64,000 bases of DNA, from NCBI GenBank assembly GCA_002914805.1, contig JXTB01000036.1, forward strand, positions 842,512-906,511, read 5' to 3'. Below the pieces are notes generated by a model. That model saw only the letters and a program-made list of their open reading frames with translations. It was not told the DNA's origin and did not search any database. Shown piece by piece: positions 12,801 through 24,585 of this stretch. The number at the start of each line of letters is the position of its first letter. Positions within the stretch are counted from its first letter, which is position 1. A program made the translations under genes and the position numbers. This stretch comes from Parasponia andersonii. Taxonomy: Eukaryota; Streptophyta; Magnoliopsida; Rosales; Cannabaceae.

Positions 12801-15443
12801 TGTCAGACTTCATTTTATTAGTGACATTATTTCCATAGAGATTGTTAGCATGGAGAAGGTTTCTACAGAAGATAACCCAACAAACATGTTGACGAAGGCA
12901 ATCCCGACGGGCTTGCACTTGGTGAATGTGAAGACCCTGTGATCCCCATAAGGGGCGTTCGGAGACTGTAAGTGGCTAAAAACTTTAAAGATATCTAAGG
13001 TGGAGAGTTGTTATACGTGTCTATCCTTTAAAGTATCCTAAACACTTAGGAGTTTAAGGCTAAGTGGAATAACGTGTAATTGAAGAGGTTGGAAACCTAT
13101 TGACTCTTGATTACATGACAATATAGGGAACATAACACGGGGTAGCATTTACTTAAAGTAGGACTCATTCTAATTAGTAGTTCTAGTCGGTGGGTTATAT
13201 GGGTTACAAACCATGTAATTAGAATCAGATTAGTCTTAGGACTTTAGCACACAAATTCATCTATATATACAAGCTTATGCGGCAATGATATTTTGTACAT
13301 TTGGGCATAAAGTTAGATTATAGAGAGAGTGCGAGAGTTAGAGAGAGTGAAAGAATTCTCTTGTAACGTTTGTGAGAGCACTTTGACTTTTTTGGGTAGA
13401 CAAAATACTGTGAGAGTATATAAATTGTTTTTTTCTCAGTGAGACGTTTGTTGTAGTCTCTGTGGGTATAGGATATATTTTATTTGTGTTATTGAGTGCG
13501 CGTATTATCTTTATTTGTTTTTGGAATCTAATCCTACTCTAAGGGTTAGAATAAATTAGTAGTAGGTCTTGGCACTAAGTCCCATGAGACGAGAGAGTGG
13601 TAATTAGTGTTTTTTTATTTTTTATTTTTTTGTTTCAGTTGCAATGTCTTGTAAAAGCAACCTCACCCTTCTCTATCCATATAAAAAGAAAAACAATAAA
13701 AGAACGACCATTAACAGAAATGTAATACCGCATTTTTCATACCTTATTCCAGAAGTACTCATATACTCGGCTCAGAGCTGCACTTTCACCCCCAACAAAC
13801 TTCATTCCCTTGCTGACCTGCATCAAGAGGGGGAAAGCAATGTAATTTGGCATTTACTTTGTTTGAATTACTAAGGCTTCTCAGACTTCAAAAACAGGAT
13901 AAGAATCTGGACGAATGTTTATGCAGTAAACTGGCTCTGTGTATGAGCATACATCTTGTGAGCTTAGTTCAAGCTGCTCTACTGAAGGAATACAACCCCA
14001 ATCACCAATGCTGGGTGGTGGCCCAAGAGTTGTTGGAATTTTTATGCAGCTACGTACCGAGCATTTTGATTCAGCTGCCTGCATGGTATTTCCCATAAGC
14101 AAGCTTAGACATAACAACACCTATTGTGGTTATTCAGGTTCAAGTAAAATGAAGTAGAAATCATCAATAAATAAGGAATAAAAAAACTGTCATGCCTTAC
14201 GAAATTGTGTATAAACATCTGGTAAACTACTGGTGTGAAATGGGAGGTCATCAATGTGGTACATAGTAGCACCCCAAACAAGTTGTAACTTGGGATGCTT
14301 AGTAGAAACAGGCTTATTGGATTGCTCTGAAGATGATTGCAACACCACTTTCTGCAGGCCTTTGCTCACCAATCTTTCGACGTTCAGCTCCTCACTGCAT
14401 GTTTCTTTTTGGGCATATACCTGATTCGATTACATTAGATACACACATTCTACCGCTTCAAAAACTCATCAACAAAATCATAGCAAAAGCAATAAAACCA
14501 AATAAGTCCGGAAATCACTCAACAGTATGTGCTCCATAAGTTTTCGCAAGAGCCGGTAGAATTTCCTCGGGCTTTCCATGCTGAATCAGCAAGTTAAGAC
14601 CCCGCTTGATTAAATTCTTTCTCAGATCAGCCAAGCATTCAATGAGAAATTGCGCTCTAAGAGCTGCCAAAACAACAAAACTTCGTATCTGAATCTTTCG
14701 AAAACAAGGGACGTCAAAGTGGGACTCGCAGACCAGTTTCAGATTATGGATTCAATTACAATTCTATAACTCCATAAAGAAGTATTGCTCTCATTCTTTT
14801 CCTTTCACAACCAAACCCATGTTCACAAATTGTATTCAGAAACTAAATTACAATAATGTCTAAATACTCACTATTCGGATAACGAACCAAACACACAAAT
14901 TCCAAGTTTCCATATACTCACGTCCAAATTTTCAGAGAAACTAACAAAAATTTCTCGATAGACTTATGGAATAGAATCAATACCTCCAGTTTTAGGGAAC
15001 CCAAAGTAATGGGTAGTACAAAAAAGGCGAGGATCGACGCAGTAGACAGGCAAAACCGACTCCGACGAGACCCAGGCCTTATACAAAGCCTCATTGTCCA
15101 AAACTCTCAGATCGTTCCTGAACCAAACAATGGCGATTCCATTGCCGTTGTTCCTGGTAGACGAAGACGACGACGAGTACCTCTGAAAAGTCTGGTCCGC
15201 AATTCGGTCCATTTGACCGGTCTCAATCTCCGGAACCTTGACGATCATAGCAGATCTTGGCCTCGCCGGACTGGGACCGGGACCGGGATCGGAGCTGGAA
15301 CTCATTGTCCGAAATCGATTCGGTTTGGCGAAGCGTATGAGGATTGAAGCGCTAGGGTTTAGTTTTGGATACGGAGTTGTGAGATTTTTCACGGGAAGAA
15401 TAGAGAGAGACGAGAGCGAGTTGAAGCAGTAGAGAATGGACAT
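3869..15443 (-). CDS. CRY3: Cryptochrome DASH (CRY3-like photolyase family), 13 exons
   Basis: Exons, 5' to 3' on the minus strand: 15443-14984, 14663-14524, 14420-14196, 14078-13953, 13817-13743, 6801-6685, 6556-6510, 6308-6232, 6050-5975, 5629-5560, 5390-5267, 4688-4639, 4087-3869 (TAA stop). They sum to 1806 nt, 601 aa, in frame. Residues 1-100 are Ser/Arg-rich and look like an organelle transit peptide. The photolyase N-terminal domain starts near residue 103 ([18 protein letters not shown]). The FAD-binding region includes [15 protein letters not shown] (about 362-376), WRDYFRF (about 404-410) and the signature [14 protein letters not shown] (about 500-513). CRY-DASH proteins bind FAD and a folate antenna and repair cyclobutane pyrimidine dimers in single-stranded DNA, in plastids and mitochondria. 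All introns are GT-AG except intron 3, which fits only with a GC donor. Intron 5 is 6.9 kb and filled by retrotransposons. An in-frame upstream ATG exists at 15554; I prefer 15443 by comparison with the family. Confidence 0.95.
7316..7694 (+). repeat. Left LTR of nested element
   Basis: Begins TGACGAGGAATATG and ends TACATCA. Pairs with 9405-9786 over the full length with scattered substitutions. Contains a pyrimidine-rich 3' half (CT-rich from 7575). Confidence 0.9.
8276..9400 (+). pseudogene. Gag-like remnant of nested element
   Basis: The frame opening at 8276 contains [20 protein letters not shown], matching the 'F.G..dp..flaWl..me.ff' start of retrotransposon gag proteins of plant gypsy type. 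After a stop near 8566 the gag-like text continues in other frames (for example LAKVYWK, near 8590). A duplicated segment of about 60 bp occurs at 8940-9035 (repeat of GTTGAAAAAGATAATTCTGT). No protease or reverse transcriptase follows before the right LTR. Confidence 0.6.
10240..12945 (+). pseudogene. Copia pol remnant: integrase, reverse transcriptase, RNase H
   Basis: Several frames carry copia pol pieces in order. The GAG-pre-integrase / integrase start lies at 10340-10670 ([17 protein letters not shown]). Integrase follows at 10663-10890. Reverse transcriptase lies at 11760-12290, including [18 protein letters not shown] and a YVDDM-like site decayed to YTNGM. RNase H lies at 12500-12760 ([30 protein letters not shown]), and the C-terminal TNMLTKAIP at about 12880. 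Stops and frameshifts in nearly every segment show it is dead. The catalytic YVDD motif being changed to YTNG would also abolish polymerase activity. Confidence 0.9.
13009..13476 (+). repeat. Right LTR of the copia element
   Basis: Starts TGTTATACGTGTCTATCC and matches the split left LTR (7243-7315 plus 9787-10197). The match fades after about 13476. The following 250 bp up to the CRY-DASH exon at 13743 may be more LTR that was lost on the left side, or host intron. Confidence 0.8.
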
Positions 15444-15765
15444 TTTCACAGGTTTTGGTTTGGATTTTGTAGAGAGAAAGGAGGGAAGTTTGTTTAACCA
15501 GTTAGGAAGATGACGCGTGGCAGTAGACTTTATATGCGACGTGGCGCTCTGCAAGCCGAATAAGGGACTAAGCTGCGATTTGCAAGAGTCTAGACCGCAA
15601 AATTTGTCTTTATTACCTTTTTGACTTTTTTGGATTTGGCAACTGGATAATTAACTGAGTTACTTTTTAATAGTTGGCCGAACATTCTAATTAAGGTGAT
15701 AATCAACTGGGAGTCGAGTACGATCTGTAAATAAATATATTAACTATATTCCTAGTAAGCCCTTA
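15444..15765. other. 5' flank of CRY-DASH
   Basis: Short intergenic stretch containing the CRY-DASH leader and presumed promoter (reading right to left). It contains GC-richer sequence near 15490-15560 with extra in-frame ATGs, then AT-rich DNA. No TATA box or other element can be assigned with confidence. Confidence 0.4.
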
Positions 15766-17300
15766 TGTGATAATTCGAGAGGGGGATAAATTGAGTTTAA
15801 AAATTTTTAAATTTTTTTTTTTGAATTTTGAAGTTAAATAAACAATACTACTAAACATATAGCGATAATACCAAATAAATTAAGTATACTATATATCAAA
15901 TATTAAATCAAATAATTTATAATAAAATAAAGAGCGTATGGATAGAGAAAATGTAAATTCAATTTTTATGAGATTTAACAAATATGACGATTTGTCTACG
16001 TCCTCAGCTCTCAGCAACTTCCTTTGAGCTTTTCAATATTAGATTAAGATTGTGGGCTTGATCGACCATTTTACAAGTGAAGTGAATTCTTCCTAGCTCA
16101 CCTACGCCTTTATAATAGTCTTGACTCCGGCTCTATCACGTCTAAACTCGGATTATTTTGATTTCAGTGCTAGCCTCATCTACACGGATTGTTTAAACAA
16201 TAGTTCTAATTTCACCAACTCACGAGTTGTTTCGACTTTGGTGAGAACTTCACCTATACTCAGGTTGTTTAGACTCCGGTAGTAACCTCACCTATATCAG
16301 ATTGTTTATGACTTCGGTGCCAATCTCACTTATACCGGTTGTTTATGACTCTGGTGCCAACCTTACCTTAACTCAAATAGTTTTACAATATAAGAGTGAA
16401 CACTGTCACATACTCTTTTCACAAAGTAATTAATACAATTTTAATTTAAGAGATTTAAGAACAATGTACTATAGATACTCTAAGATTGGCTCAATATGAT
16501 TTAAAAGTTAAAGTTGAGTAAAAAAGAGCTTTTGCACTTAGAAACTGATTAGGTATTAATATAGGTTCATATTCTCTCCCTCTATGTCGTCAAACTTGAC
16601 TCTATTTATAGTTATCTTTAAAAACTAGCCGTCTTCGAAAACTAGTCGTTTTCGACCGTTACTGGTTGTTTGCTAGAAAAAATGGTCGACTATCTCAAAA
16701 AGTGATTGGCTATTTTTACAAGCCGTTGGAGTCTGATAGTGAAGTTCAGCTCTAACGGTCAAATAATTGAGCTATAGTGTGGTCGACCATTTTAGGATCA
16801 GAAACCATCGATTGGTTTTCTTGGTTCCTTTTTGATCGACATTTTAAATCTTATTATTTTTCAAATATTTTTAGCACTAAAAATAGACTCTTTGAGAGAA
16901 TTTTGGTTAGATTAAAAATGATATTTATTTTCAAACTTCCAAAATAAAATAACCATTTTAACCTTAAAATAAATTGAAAAACCTTTTGAAAGTATTTGAA
17001 AACTCTTTTGAAAGTATGGGTCAATACAAAAAGAATCTATATGTAACGAGCTAAATTAAATATAAGACTAAGTATGAATTATATCCTATCTATGCATAGT
17101 CTTGCATCTTGATTCTCTATCTTAAAGCTTGATTCTAACAAGTCCAATATGCATTCATCTTCAAGTTTGACTTCTTAATCAACTGGAATTAGAATTTTTG
17201 AAACTATTTCACTACAAACTCTAGTTAAATCATAAATATTAAATCAAATGTTTATTATCTTCAAAATAAAAGCGAGTAAGATTGAAATCCTAATTTCTTA
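15766..17300 (+). repeat. LTR-like repeat, copy A (inverted relative to 22.5-24.3 kb)
   Basis: The reverse complement of 22497-24290 aligns along the whole stretch, for example the block around 15950-16090 (GTCTACGTCCTCAGC; GTGGGCTTGATCGACC) with 23960-24060. It contains a degenerate tandem array (about 16120-16380, units of roughly 40 bp with GTTTATGACT(T/C)(C/T)GGTGCCAA). The opening TGTGATAATTCGAGAGGGGG resembles the start of some plant LTRs, so a solo LTR is likely, but I could not define matching ends or a clear target duplication. Confidence 0.6.
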
Positions 17301-17389
17301 ATACTCTATATTGTATTTTAGAAGCCCACACTTTTTAATAATTGGCCGAACATTCCTAATTAACTGAAATGGGAGTCATGAGCAATCTA

Positions 17390-17885
17390 TAAGACTATGT
17401 TTGATAGGGAGAAAAGAAAGTAGAAGGGAATGAAAAATTAGGGAAAAAAAATGTATAAGATAGAAAGAAAAAAACACTTTCTTTTATAGTTATTTGGTAT
17501 ATAAAAAAGAAAGAAAAATAATTTATTTCAAAATAACTATTTTACTCTTAATATAATGATTTTAAAAATTAATATGCAAAGATAATTGAATAAAACTTTA
17601 TATCACGAGTCACGAGACCAACTGAGTTATGTGACGAACATCGTCCCTATAAACTTACAGCTATGATAAACAACAATGTTCTTACCTTTTTCATTAGCCA
17701 ATTTTTTTCTCTCTCTTTTTCTCTCTAATTTCGAGAGGAAAAATTTAAGTCCCACTTTATTTTTTTTCCTCCACTTTTCTCTTCCTCTCTATTTTTCTTC
17801 CTACCAAATAACTCATTTTTTCTATTATCCCTTATATCTTTTCTTTCTTCTCCTTTTTTTCCCTCCCGTAGCCTTAAATAAACAG
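17390..17885. repeat. Possible fold-back MITE, hAT-like
   Basis: The left part (17390-17530) and the reverse complement of 17760-17885 share blocks such as AGTTATTTGGTA and purine-rich runs. TTTGGTA-type ends are common in plant hAT MITEs. No target duplication is visible, and simple purine/pyrimidine bias could produce part of the match. Confidence 0.3.
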
Positions 17886-19274
17886 ATTAACTGTAGCAAT
17901 TTTTTTTAATCACGTACGCCATGTTTATCAATTCATAATAGTAGTAATGGCAACTTTTTTAAAAAAAAAGGGGGGGGGGGGGAAGTATTTCTCTTTCCCA
18001 TGTATTCACGAGGTATTTATGGACCGGATATGGTAAACCATTAAATATGGATACGGCAATTAAACGTGGATACGATTAATAATATTAAGGCATTACTAAG
18101 TACTAACAAAAGATTAGCGAAATAAATTTTCCATTTTCTTTTGAGCAAGATGAAGCGAGTTGTCCTTTCAAAAATAGGATTCAGCTCTTCATTCATATGT
18201 ATCTTACAAATATGACGAAGAATGCTAACAAATATGAATATTATTTGGTTGTAAATATGACTTCAAGTTCTATATTTGAGGAAAGATCAACTTATTAATG
18301 TCCCAAGTCAGATAATACACGGTTTCAAAGTAATAAAAAGCCTCGCCCACATGTATTAGACACGATTCATTGATTGAATAATCTTCTCGTTTTTACTTGG
18401 CATGCAAAATTGCGGCCATTGACTAGGACGGCACAGAACGCCATCAGCTGCCCAAATTCACTATATCTCATCAAGCTAAGAAAAAAGTGACAGAAGGAGC
18501 TCCATCCATGTACCTCGTGTGCTTGAGTAGCTATAGTCCGTTTCCCGGTCTAGAGCTCGACTGATAATAGTTACGTATGCCATTCAAACAGATGGAGAAG
18601 GATAAGCTTATTCCATTCTGGCCAGCCCATTTAGCAACCAGGAAAATCAATCTGCAAAACATGACAAACTCCCTTAAACAATTATTTTCTGATGATTTAA
18701 ACTCTCTCCTCTAGACCACAAATTTCTTTAAATGAGTTTATGTAAGGAGGATTGATTAAACTAACACATCCCTATTTTCGAAACTGTCTATGGTTCTTTT
18801 TTTCTTCTTTTGTATTTTTTTTCAAGAAAAATTTTGCTAAATTTGTTGTTTGTGGCTCTTAAACTGGTTAGCAGGCTGCTAATTGCATGGCTGAGTTCTG
18901 GAGTATATGGTTGCAGTTGCACTAATGTTTCTGATAAGCTTAAACTGCTCCAACAATTACACCATATAACAATAAGAAAATAAATTATAAAAGGAAGAGC
19001 TTGAGGAGCTAGTTAAAAACACAAATAGAATCCCTAAACAAATAGTTTATTCTTTTGTTACCCTCTTAAGGAAAAGGTCAGTTTCCAATCCAGCCTTTGC
19101 ATTGGGTGATTGATGAAATCATCCAAAATTTACAGATGTAAAGTACAGACTACAAATGCTAACAAAAATAGCATGTGTGTGTGTCGTACTTGTAGGATCA
19201 GGGCATAGCTTGATATAAGAAGAAATGGAAGGAGGTACCTGCATGTGTTGTGTTTGTGATAAAAGAGGAAAATT
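17886..19274. other. Intergenic and presumed 3' flank of the RlmH gene
   Basis: Contains an A9G13-type homopolymer pair near 17960-17982 and otherwise ordinary AT-rich DNA. The part nearest 19274 should hold the 3' UTR of the minus-strand gene that ends at 19275. No further exon is supported. Confidence 0.4.
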
Positions 19275-21937
19275 CTAATGATGGTACTTCTGTCCTTTCA
19301 GAATGGTCCATGACCTGAAGTCAAACACCAAAATATTTACCGGTTTAACTAATCGAACTAAAGAAAGAAAGAAGGAAAAAACAAGTGTAAAGAGCAAGAA
19401 TTTTATTTGTTGTTGTTTGTGGAACGTTTCAGAAAAAAGCACAGCTAGCAGTAGCTGGGGATTGTAGTAGGTGCCGTCCTTCTGGTATACTCAAAAGATG
19501 CAATACTCTATTTTTTCCTGCCTAAGATTATACCTTCTTTTAGCCATTTACCAAAGATGTCAAGTTATTTCACTACTCAACCCAAAAAGAAACCCACTTT
19601 CACCCCAGCCTTATGTGACACTATGCAGCATAGTTGTCTAGCCACAAATCAGCTCGTTTTAGGTTGGTAATGAACTCTCTACCTCTCCTTCCCTTGTAAT
19701 CCCCTAATCCAAGTCTGACATCGTGTTTTCCAGACAAGCAAATGCAACAACCACTCTTAAAAAAGGTGATCTCGCTTTCACAAAGAGATGACTGGTCATT
19801 GATGCTGACTTGCACTAATTTGTTTAAAATAACAATACTGTTCCATTTTTCATACCAGGATGCACCAACGAAAGGAACGGCATATAGCATTGTATCATCC
19901 GCCTATAAGATCCACACATATAGCAAATATTTTAAGATAGAATATGCTTTAGTTACTTCAGAAGCCCACATCAGTGACCAAAATGACATTGTGCAAGAGT
20001 TCAATTTTGAATGGAGATAAAAGTTTGTACCTATAGAGCTGTTCCAAAAGAACAAGTAACGCAATTTGATGGTTAAAGACCATAGACGACAACTTGATAC
20101 ATAAGTTGGCACGTTCCCTCAATTGCCGTCCATGACCATATGGTCCACCAATGCAAAAAGATAATCCTGAAGCTCCCTACAAAGATTAGGAGATATCTGT
20201 ATCTGTTGAAAGATTTTTCAATTGAAATTCTATACGTTGCTACCCTCACAGTTTTCAATATGTGGTAGACAAAGCAACTATGGCATTATGATTTTTGGTA
20301 CCCTATAATATAGGTAAAAGTATTTGATTATTATTTTCTATTTAGGAGCCTCTGAGACTATTAACGGCTAGATGAAAATCATTATTATTCAGTTGGTTCA
20401 AAACAAATCCCAAGATACTAACTTCAAGGATGCAATACCATCGTTTATGCTAAACTTAAAGGCTTAAATGAATCTGGCACACCACGATACTAGATATAAA
20501 TATGCCACCATTATACCAAATGAGGTAGCCAGCCTGAAAGTCAGATACGACGTGGTTATCAAAATGATTGACACACAAGCAGTTTCAACATAGACAACGA
20601 AAAAGGAACAGGAGTAACCCATGCATTTCAAATCATTAATATGTATATAAACATATCTAAGAACGAAAACGATGCTGTTTCTTGTTTAATTTCTTTTACA
20701 AGTCTTTAGAATAAAAAAGGTTCGTACTGTATTCCCTGCATCCCCTAATAACTCTGCCATCTCCTCAGATCCTATGTCTTGGCCACGCTCATCCAACAGC
20801 ACAACCTACACATGCACAACAACAATTTCGATTTATAACTGTAAGTTATGATTCTTCTTCAAAGCTTAATGTAGCTTCAACTATCCCCAAAAAATGCAAT
20901 ATCAGTTCAGTATGAAACTAGGAGCACTTCCCATGAGGGTTTCGAGTAGAAAGGTCATTCATTGGTTGGAGCTACAAGAAAGATAGCCATCTACATGTCA
21001 CATTAGTTTTCTCAAAGAATTGTGAATTGGAGCGATGCCAGCAAGTAAAGTTCCGAATAAAGGATATGATACAATAACTCTACGAATGATCATAAAAGTT
21101 CGAGAAAGATTAGCTGAATAAGATTATATAACAAATCAAAATGGTTAGTTCTTTAAACAAGATTATATACCCAATCATTGGACCTGATAAGATTCATGAC
21201 AGAATTGTCTTCATCCTCAACTTGAACCCTCCAATCACTACAAAGCACAACGTTTATAACAACATCAATTCTCGCTTCGACAAACACAAACGTACTTAGC
21301 TATATTCATAGTTCATCTAACATGATTCAGAACAAGTGGGGTTGATTTTAAAGTCCCAATGTAGTTTAAACCAATTCGATAAAAAGAGTTCAAAGGCTAT
21401 TGACACAAACGCAAACCCTTGCACATCAATAACAAATTAAGCCTCACCATAAAATCTACACTCTGAAATTCAATTCAGAACCAGAAATGCCAAATCCAAC
21501 ATAGCGAGACGAAAAATATACCGTGCATTTTTAGGATTGGATCGTATCTGAACGTCATCGACATTGCAGTAGAGCTTGAGCTTTTCAATGTACTCATCAA
21601 AAACCAGTTGTACCCCACGCGATCTCTTCTTCCCTACCCATAATATCCGTATAGGAAGTGCTCTCTGCCCAAATTAATCAAAGCCCACATAAAATTACAA
21701 GTAAAATTACCAAAATTATGCGAAGACGAAACCAAAAACAACTGAGGAAATAGCTTACCACTGACTGGCCTACGTATTTGCAACGCTTGCCTGAAATAGT
21801 CAAACAAAAATATCAGGTTCGAGAAAATGGGCAGAGTAAAGATCGAGAGTTAATTTTTGGGTTTTGAGGGCGTAAGAACCTGAAGAAGAAGGAGCTGAGA
21901 AATTCGTGGGAAAGCTGGCACTGACAGAGACCGCCAT
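19275..21937 (-). CDS. RlmH-type SPOUT methyltransferase (23S rRNA pseudouridine), 7 exons
   Basis: Exons on the minus strand: 21937-21880, 21790-21759, 21664-21522, 21237-21171, 20805-20728, 20176-20031, 19314-19275 (TAG stop), 564 nt, 187 aa, frame kept throughout. The first about 20 residues (MAVSVSASFPTNFSAPSSS) are Ser/Ala-rich with no acidic residue, consistent with a short plastid or mitochondrial transit peptide. The SPOUT core follows: ALPIRILWVGKKRS (about 32-45), VLLDERGQDIGSEE (about 102-115), the SAM-pocket loop FCIGGPYGHG (133-142) and the family-typical C-terminus SWTILKGQKYHH. Bacterial RlmH methylates N3 of pseudouridine 1915 in 23S rRNA helix 69. Plant homologues (the Arabidopsis At5g10620 type) are presumed to do the same in organelle ribosomes. 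The length is only slightly above the bacterial about 155 aa. All introns are GT-AG. Confidence 0.95.
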
Positions 21938-22496
21938 TTTTACCCGAGATGAATCAGATGTTCAAAGCGATAATGGCGCTTCAAGTTCTTGCTGAAAGCT
22001 TTATCCCTATATATAACATTTTATTTGTTTTTACGATTATACTCCTCAAGGCTTCAATAGCACCAAAATTGGAAAACAAAACTATCCTTCCCTTTTAAAA
22101 AATAAAATGAAAAAAAATCTATCCTAAAATCAGTCATTGTAAGACTATCCCAACTCCCAAGCCCTCCAAAAATATAGTTGTTTTTTTTAATTATTATTTT
22201 TTAAAGGAAAATAATAATATATTTGAAAGTTTAACCGTAAAATGCACCTAATTTAAGTATGCTTTTTTTTCCCGCTTCTTGTTTAATAATTAAATAAAGA
22301 AAAAAATAATTTTATATGAATAGCATAAAGAGCACAACATCCCAAATCATATATAAAAGAAATTAGAAAAGCTAAAATATTTTAAACATATTAAGTTTTT
22401 ATGGTCATAATGAACATATTGTAACTTTCCAATTCTAACAATTTTGATGAAAGGGGTATTTCGGTAAAGATTTAATTTAATATTTGTTGAGAAATT
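21938..22496. other. Upstream flank of the RlmH gene
   Basis: Leader and presumed promoter of the minus-strand gene starting at 21937. Becomes strongly AT-rich from 22000. Nothing else is recognisable before the LTR-like repeat. Confidence 0.35.
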
Positions 22497-24290
22497 AAGG
22501 TTAATCGCACTCGCTCTTATTTTGAAAATAACAAATATTTGATTTAGTATTAATATTTTAGCTTGAGTATGTAGTAAAATAGCTATAAAAATTGTAATTC
22601 AAGTTAATCAAAAAATCAAACTTGAAGATGAGATGTATATTAGACTCATTAGAATCAAACTTAAATACGGACAATCAAGATACGAAATCATGCTTAAATA
22701 AGGTATATTTAATATTTAGTCTTGTATTTGATTTAATTCATTGCACACAAATTCTCTTTACATTGACTCATACTTTTAAAAGAGTTTTCAAATTATCTTA
22801 AAGTTAAAATAGTTATTTTATTGTAGAAATTTGAAAATAGAAAATAATGATTTATTCAAATGGGAAAATATTCTTCGATACATAATTTCTTAAGTTTAAA
22901 TAAGTTACAGATATTTTTAAAATCACTATTATTTAAAGTAGGCTAAAAAGAGATTTTTTATTTACAAACTAGAATATGTTTAGGAATAATCACTTTCTAA
23001 ATTATTATTAATATTTTTGTGAAACTAAAACAAGTTTGAAATAACTAAAATATTTTTTTAAATTAATTTTCAATATTTTAAAAGTGTTTAAAACAAATTT
23101 AGAAGTCAGATTTTGGAAAATACCAAAAGTTGACAAAATCTGAAAAATGGCCAAAAAGTTGATAGATTCTGAAAAATAGCCAAAAAGTCGATAGAATCTA
23201 AAAAATAACTAAAAAGATGATAGATTCTGAAAAATAGCCAAAAAGTCGATAGAATCTAAAAAATAACTAAAAAGTTGTCAGAATATGAAAAATGGCCAAT
23301 ACACTAAAATTATTTGACTAGAATTTTTGGTCGACCGAAAATGTGTTTTTGGTCTACCGAAATACCAACTTGTCAAAAATGACCGTTACAAATATACTAA
23401 CCAATGGCTAGAAGTTACTTCATGATATGAAGAAGACTTTGCGCGAATTAAAAAATTATTATCCAATTACTTTCGAAGTGCAAAAGCCTATTTTTACATT
23501 GAAAATAACTTTCAAATTATATTGAGTTAATCTTAGTGCATCCATTGTGCATTATTCTCAAATTTCCTAAGCGAAAATTGTATTCATTATTTTTGTGTGG
23601 AGAGTTTTTGTGTATGTTCACTCTTATTTATTGTAAAACCATTTGAGTTAAGGTAAGGTTGACACCAAAATTATAAATAACCAGTGCATAGGTAAGGTTA
23701 ATACTGAAGTCTAAACAACTTGATTTATGTGAAATTATCACCGGAGTCTAAACAACTCGAGTATAAGTGAGGTTGTCATCGAAGTCTAAATAATTTGTAA
23801 GTTGGTGAGATTAGCACCATTATCTAAATAATTTGTGTAGGTAAGATTGACATCAGAGTCTAAATAATCCAAAGTTAAGCATGATAGAGTTGGAGTCAAG
23901 ACTATTATAAAAGAGTGGATGAGCCTAAAAAGAATTCGCTCTATTTGTAAAAGGGTTGATTAAGCCCATAGTCTTGATCCGATAGTGGAAAGTTTAAAGC
24001 AAGTTGCCGAGGGTTGAGGACGTAGGTAAACCATCGTATTTGTTGAATTTCGTAAAAAACGAGTTTGTATTTTCTCTATTCATATACTCTTTACTTTATC
24101 GCAAGCTATTTGATTGAGTGTTTGACATATAGTATAATTAATATACTTGATATTATTATTATATGCATGCTATTATTGTTCATTTAGCTTAAAAGTTCAA
24201 AAATTATGGTTTATATTTTTACATTGTTGAAAAATTTCATAAAAAATTTTAAAATCTAAGTCATCCTTTCTTAAGTTGTCAATTTTAGGC
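22497..24290 (-). repeat. LTR-like repeat, copy B (inverted relative to 15.8-17.3 kb)
   Basis: Reverse-complement partner of copy A. It has the same degenerate tandem array at about 23640-23890 (units containing TCTAAACAACT and a GGTAAGGTTGACA-like segment) and the same flanking unique blocks. It is longer than copy A mainly through a minisatellite at 23117-23297. Together the pair flanks the RlmH gene in opposite orientation. Confidence 0.6.
23117..23297. repeat. 32-bp minisatellite inside copy B
   Basis: Five to six consecutive units of about 32 bp of the form TCTGAAAAATGGCCAAAAAG plus a short GT(T/C)GATAGA-like tail. Alternating GATTCTGAAAAATAGCC and GAATCTAAAAAATAACT units suggest a 64-bp higher-order repeat. 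Confidence 0.85.
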
Positions 24291-24515
24291 TAACAACGTT
24301 TATAAAAAAAAAAAGGTTCAAAACTCTAAAAAATAACTTAAGAAGTCCAATTTTTTTTTAAGGAGAGACATAAAAACAAATAAATTAAAAATTAATTAAT
24401 ATTTCAAGCCCAAGAATCGGTCCATATATTCTTTCTATTGAGAAATGTACATATTAGAACACCTTTTATGAGGTGAGATTTTATAAGTAAACAAATGTTA
24501 AAAGACAAAACGGTA

Positions 24516-24517
<2 letters not shown>

Positions 24518-24583
<66 letters not shown>
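24518..24583. repeat. (TA)n microsatellite
   Basis: Continuous TA run of about 65 bp. Confidence 0.95.

Positions 24584-24585
<2 letters not shown>

Larger units (their letters stand above)
7243..13476 (+). mobile_element. Decayed Ty1/copia retrotransposon in CRY-DASH intron 5
   Basis: The right LTR starts at 13009 with TGTTATACGTG after a purine tract (GTGGAGAG). The left LTR starts near 7243 and is split by a nested element at 7316-9786; its remainder continues at 9787 to about 10197. The two LTRs align well (for example GGCTAAGTGGAATAACGTG at 13063 spans the insertion point of the left copy). Internal DNA 10200-13008 has the copia order integrase, reverse transcriptase, RNase H. The 5' internal part (primer site, gag, protease) and the end of the left LTR are deleted. 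The outer end of the right LTR is uncertain (13476 is where the left copy stops matching), and no target duplication could be identified. The element lies antisense to the host gene. Confidence 0.85.

Noticed and set aside
15009..15347. 112-codon plus-strand frame rich in Arg and Gly
   Set aside because: It is the antisense shadow of CRY-DASH exon 1, whose coding sense is on the minus strand with clear homology.
22019..22400. Possible extra 5' exon of the RlmH gene
   Set aside because: The frame starting at 21937 already has a plausible transit peptide, and no coding-like sequence or donor lies upstream.
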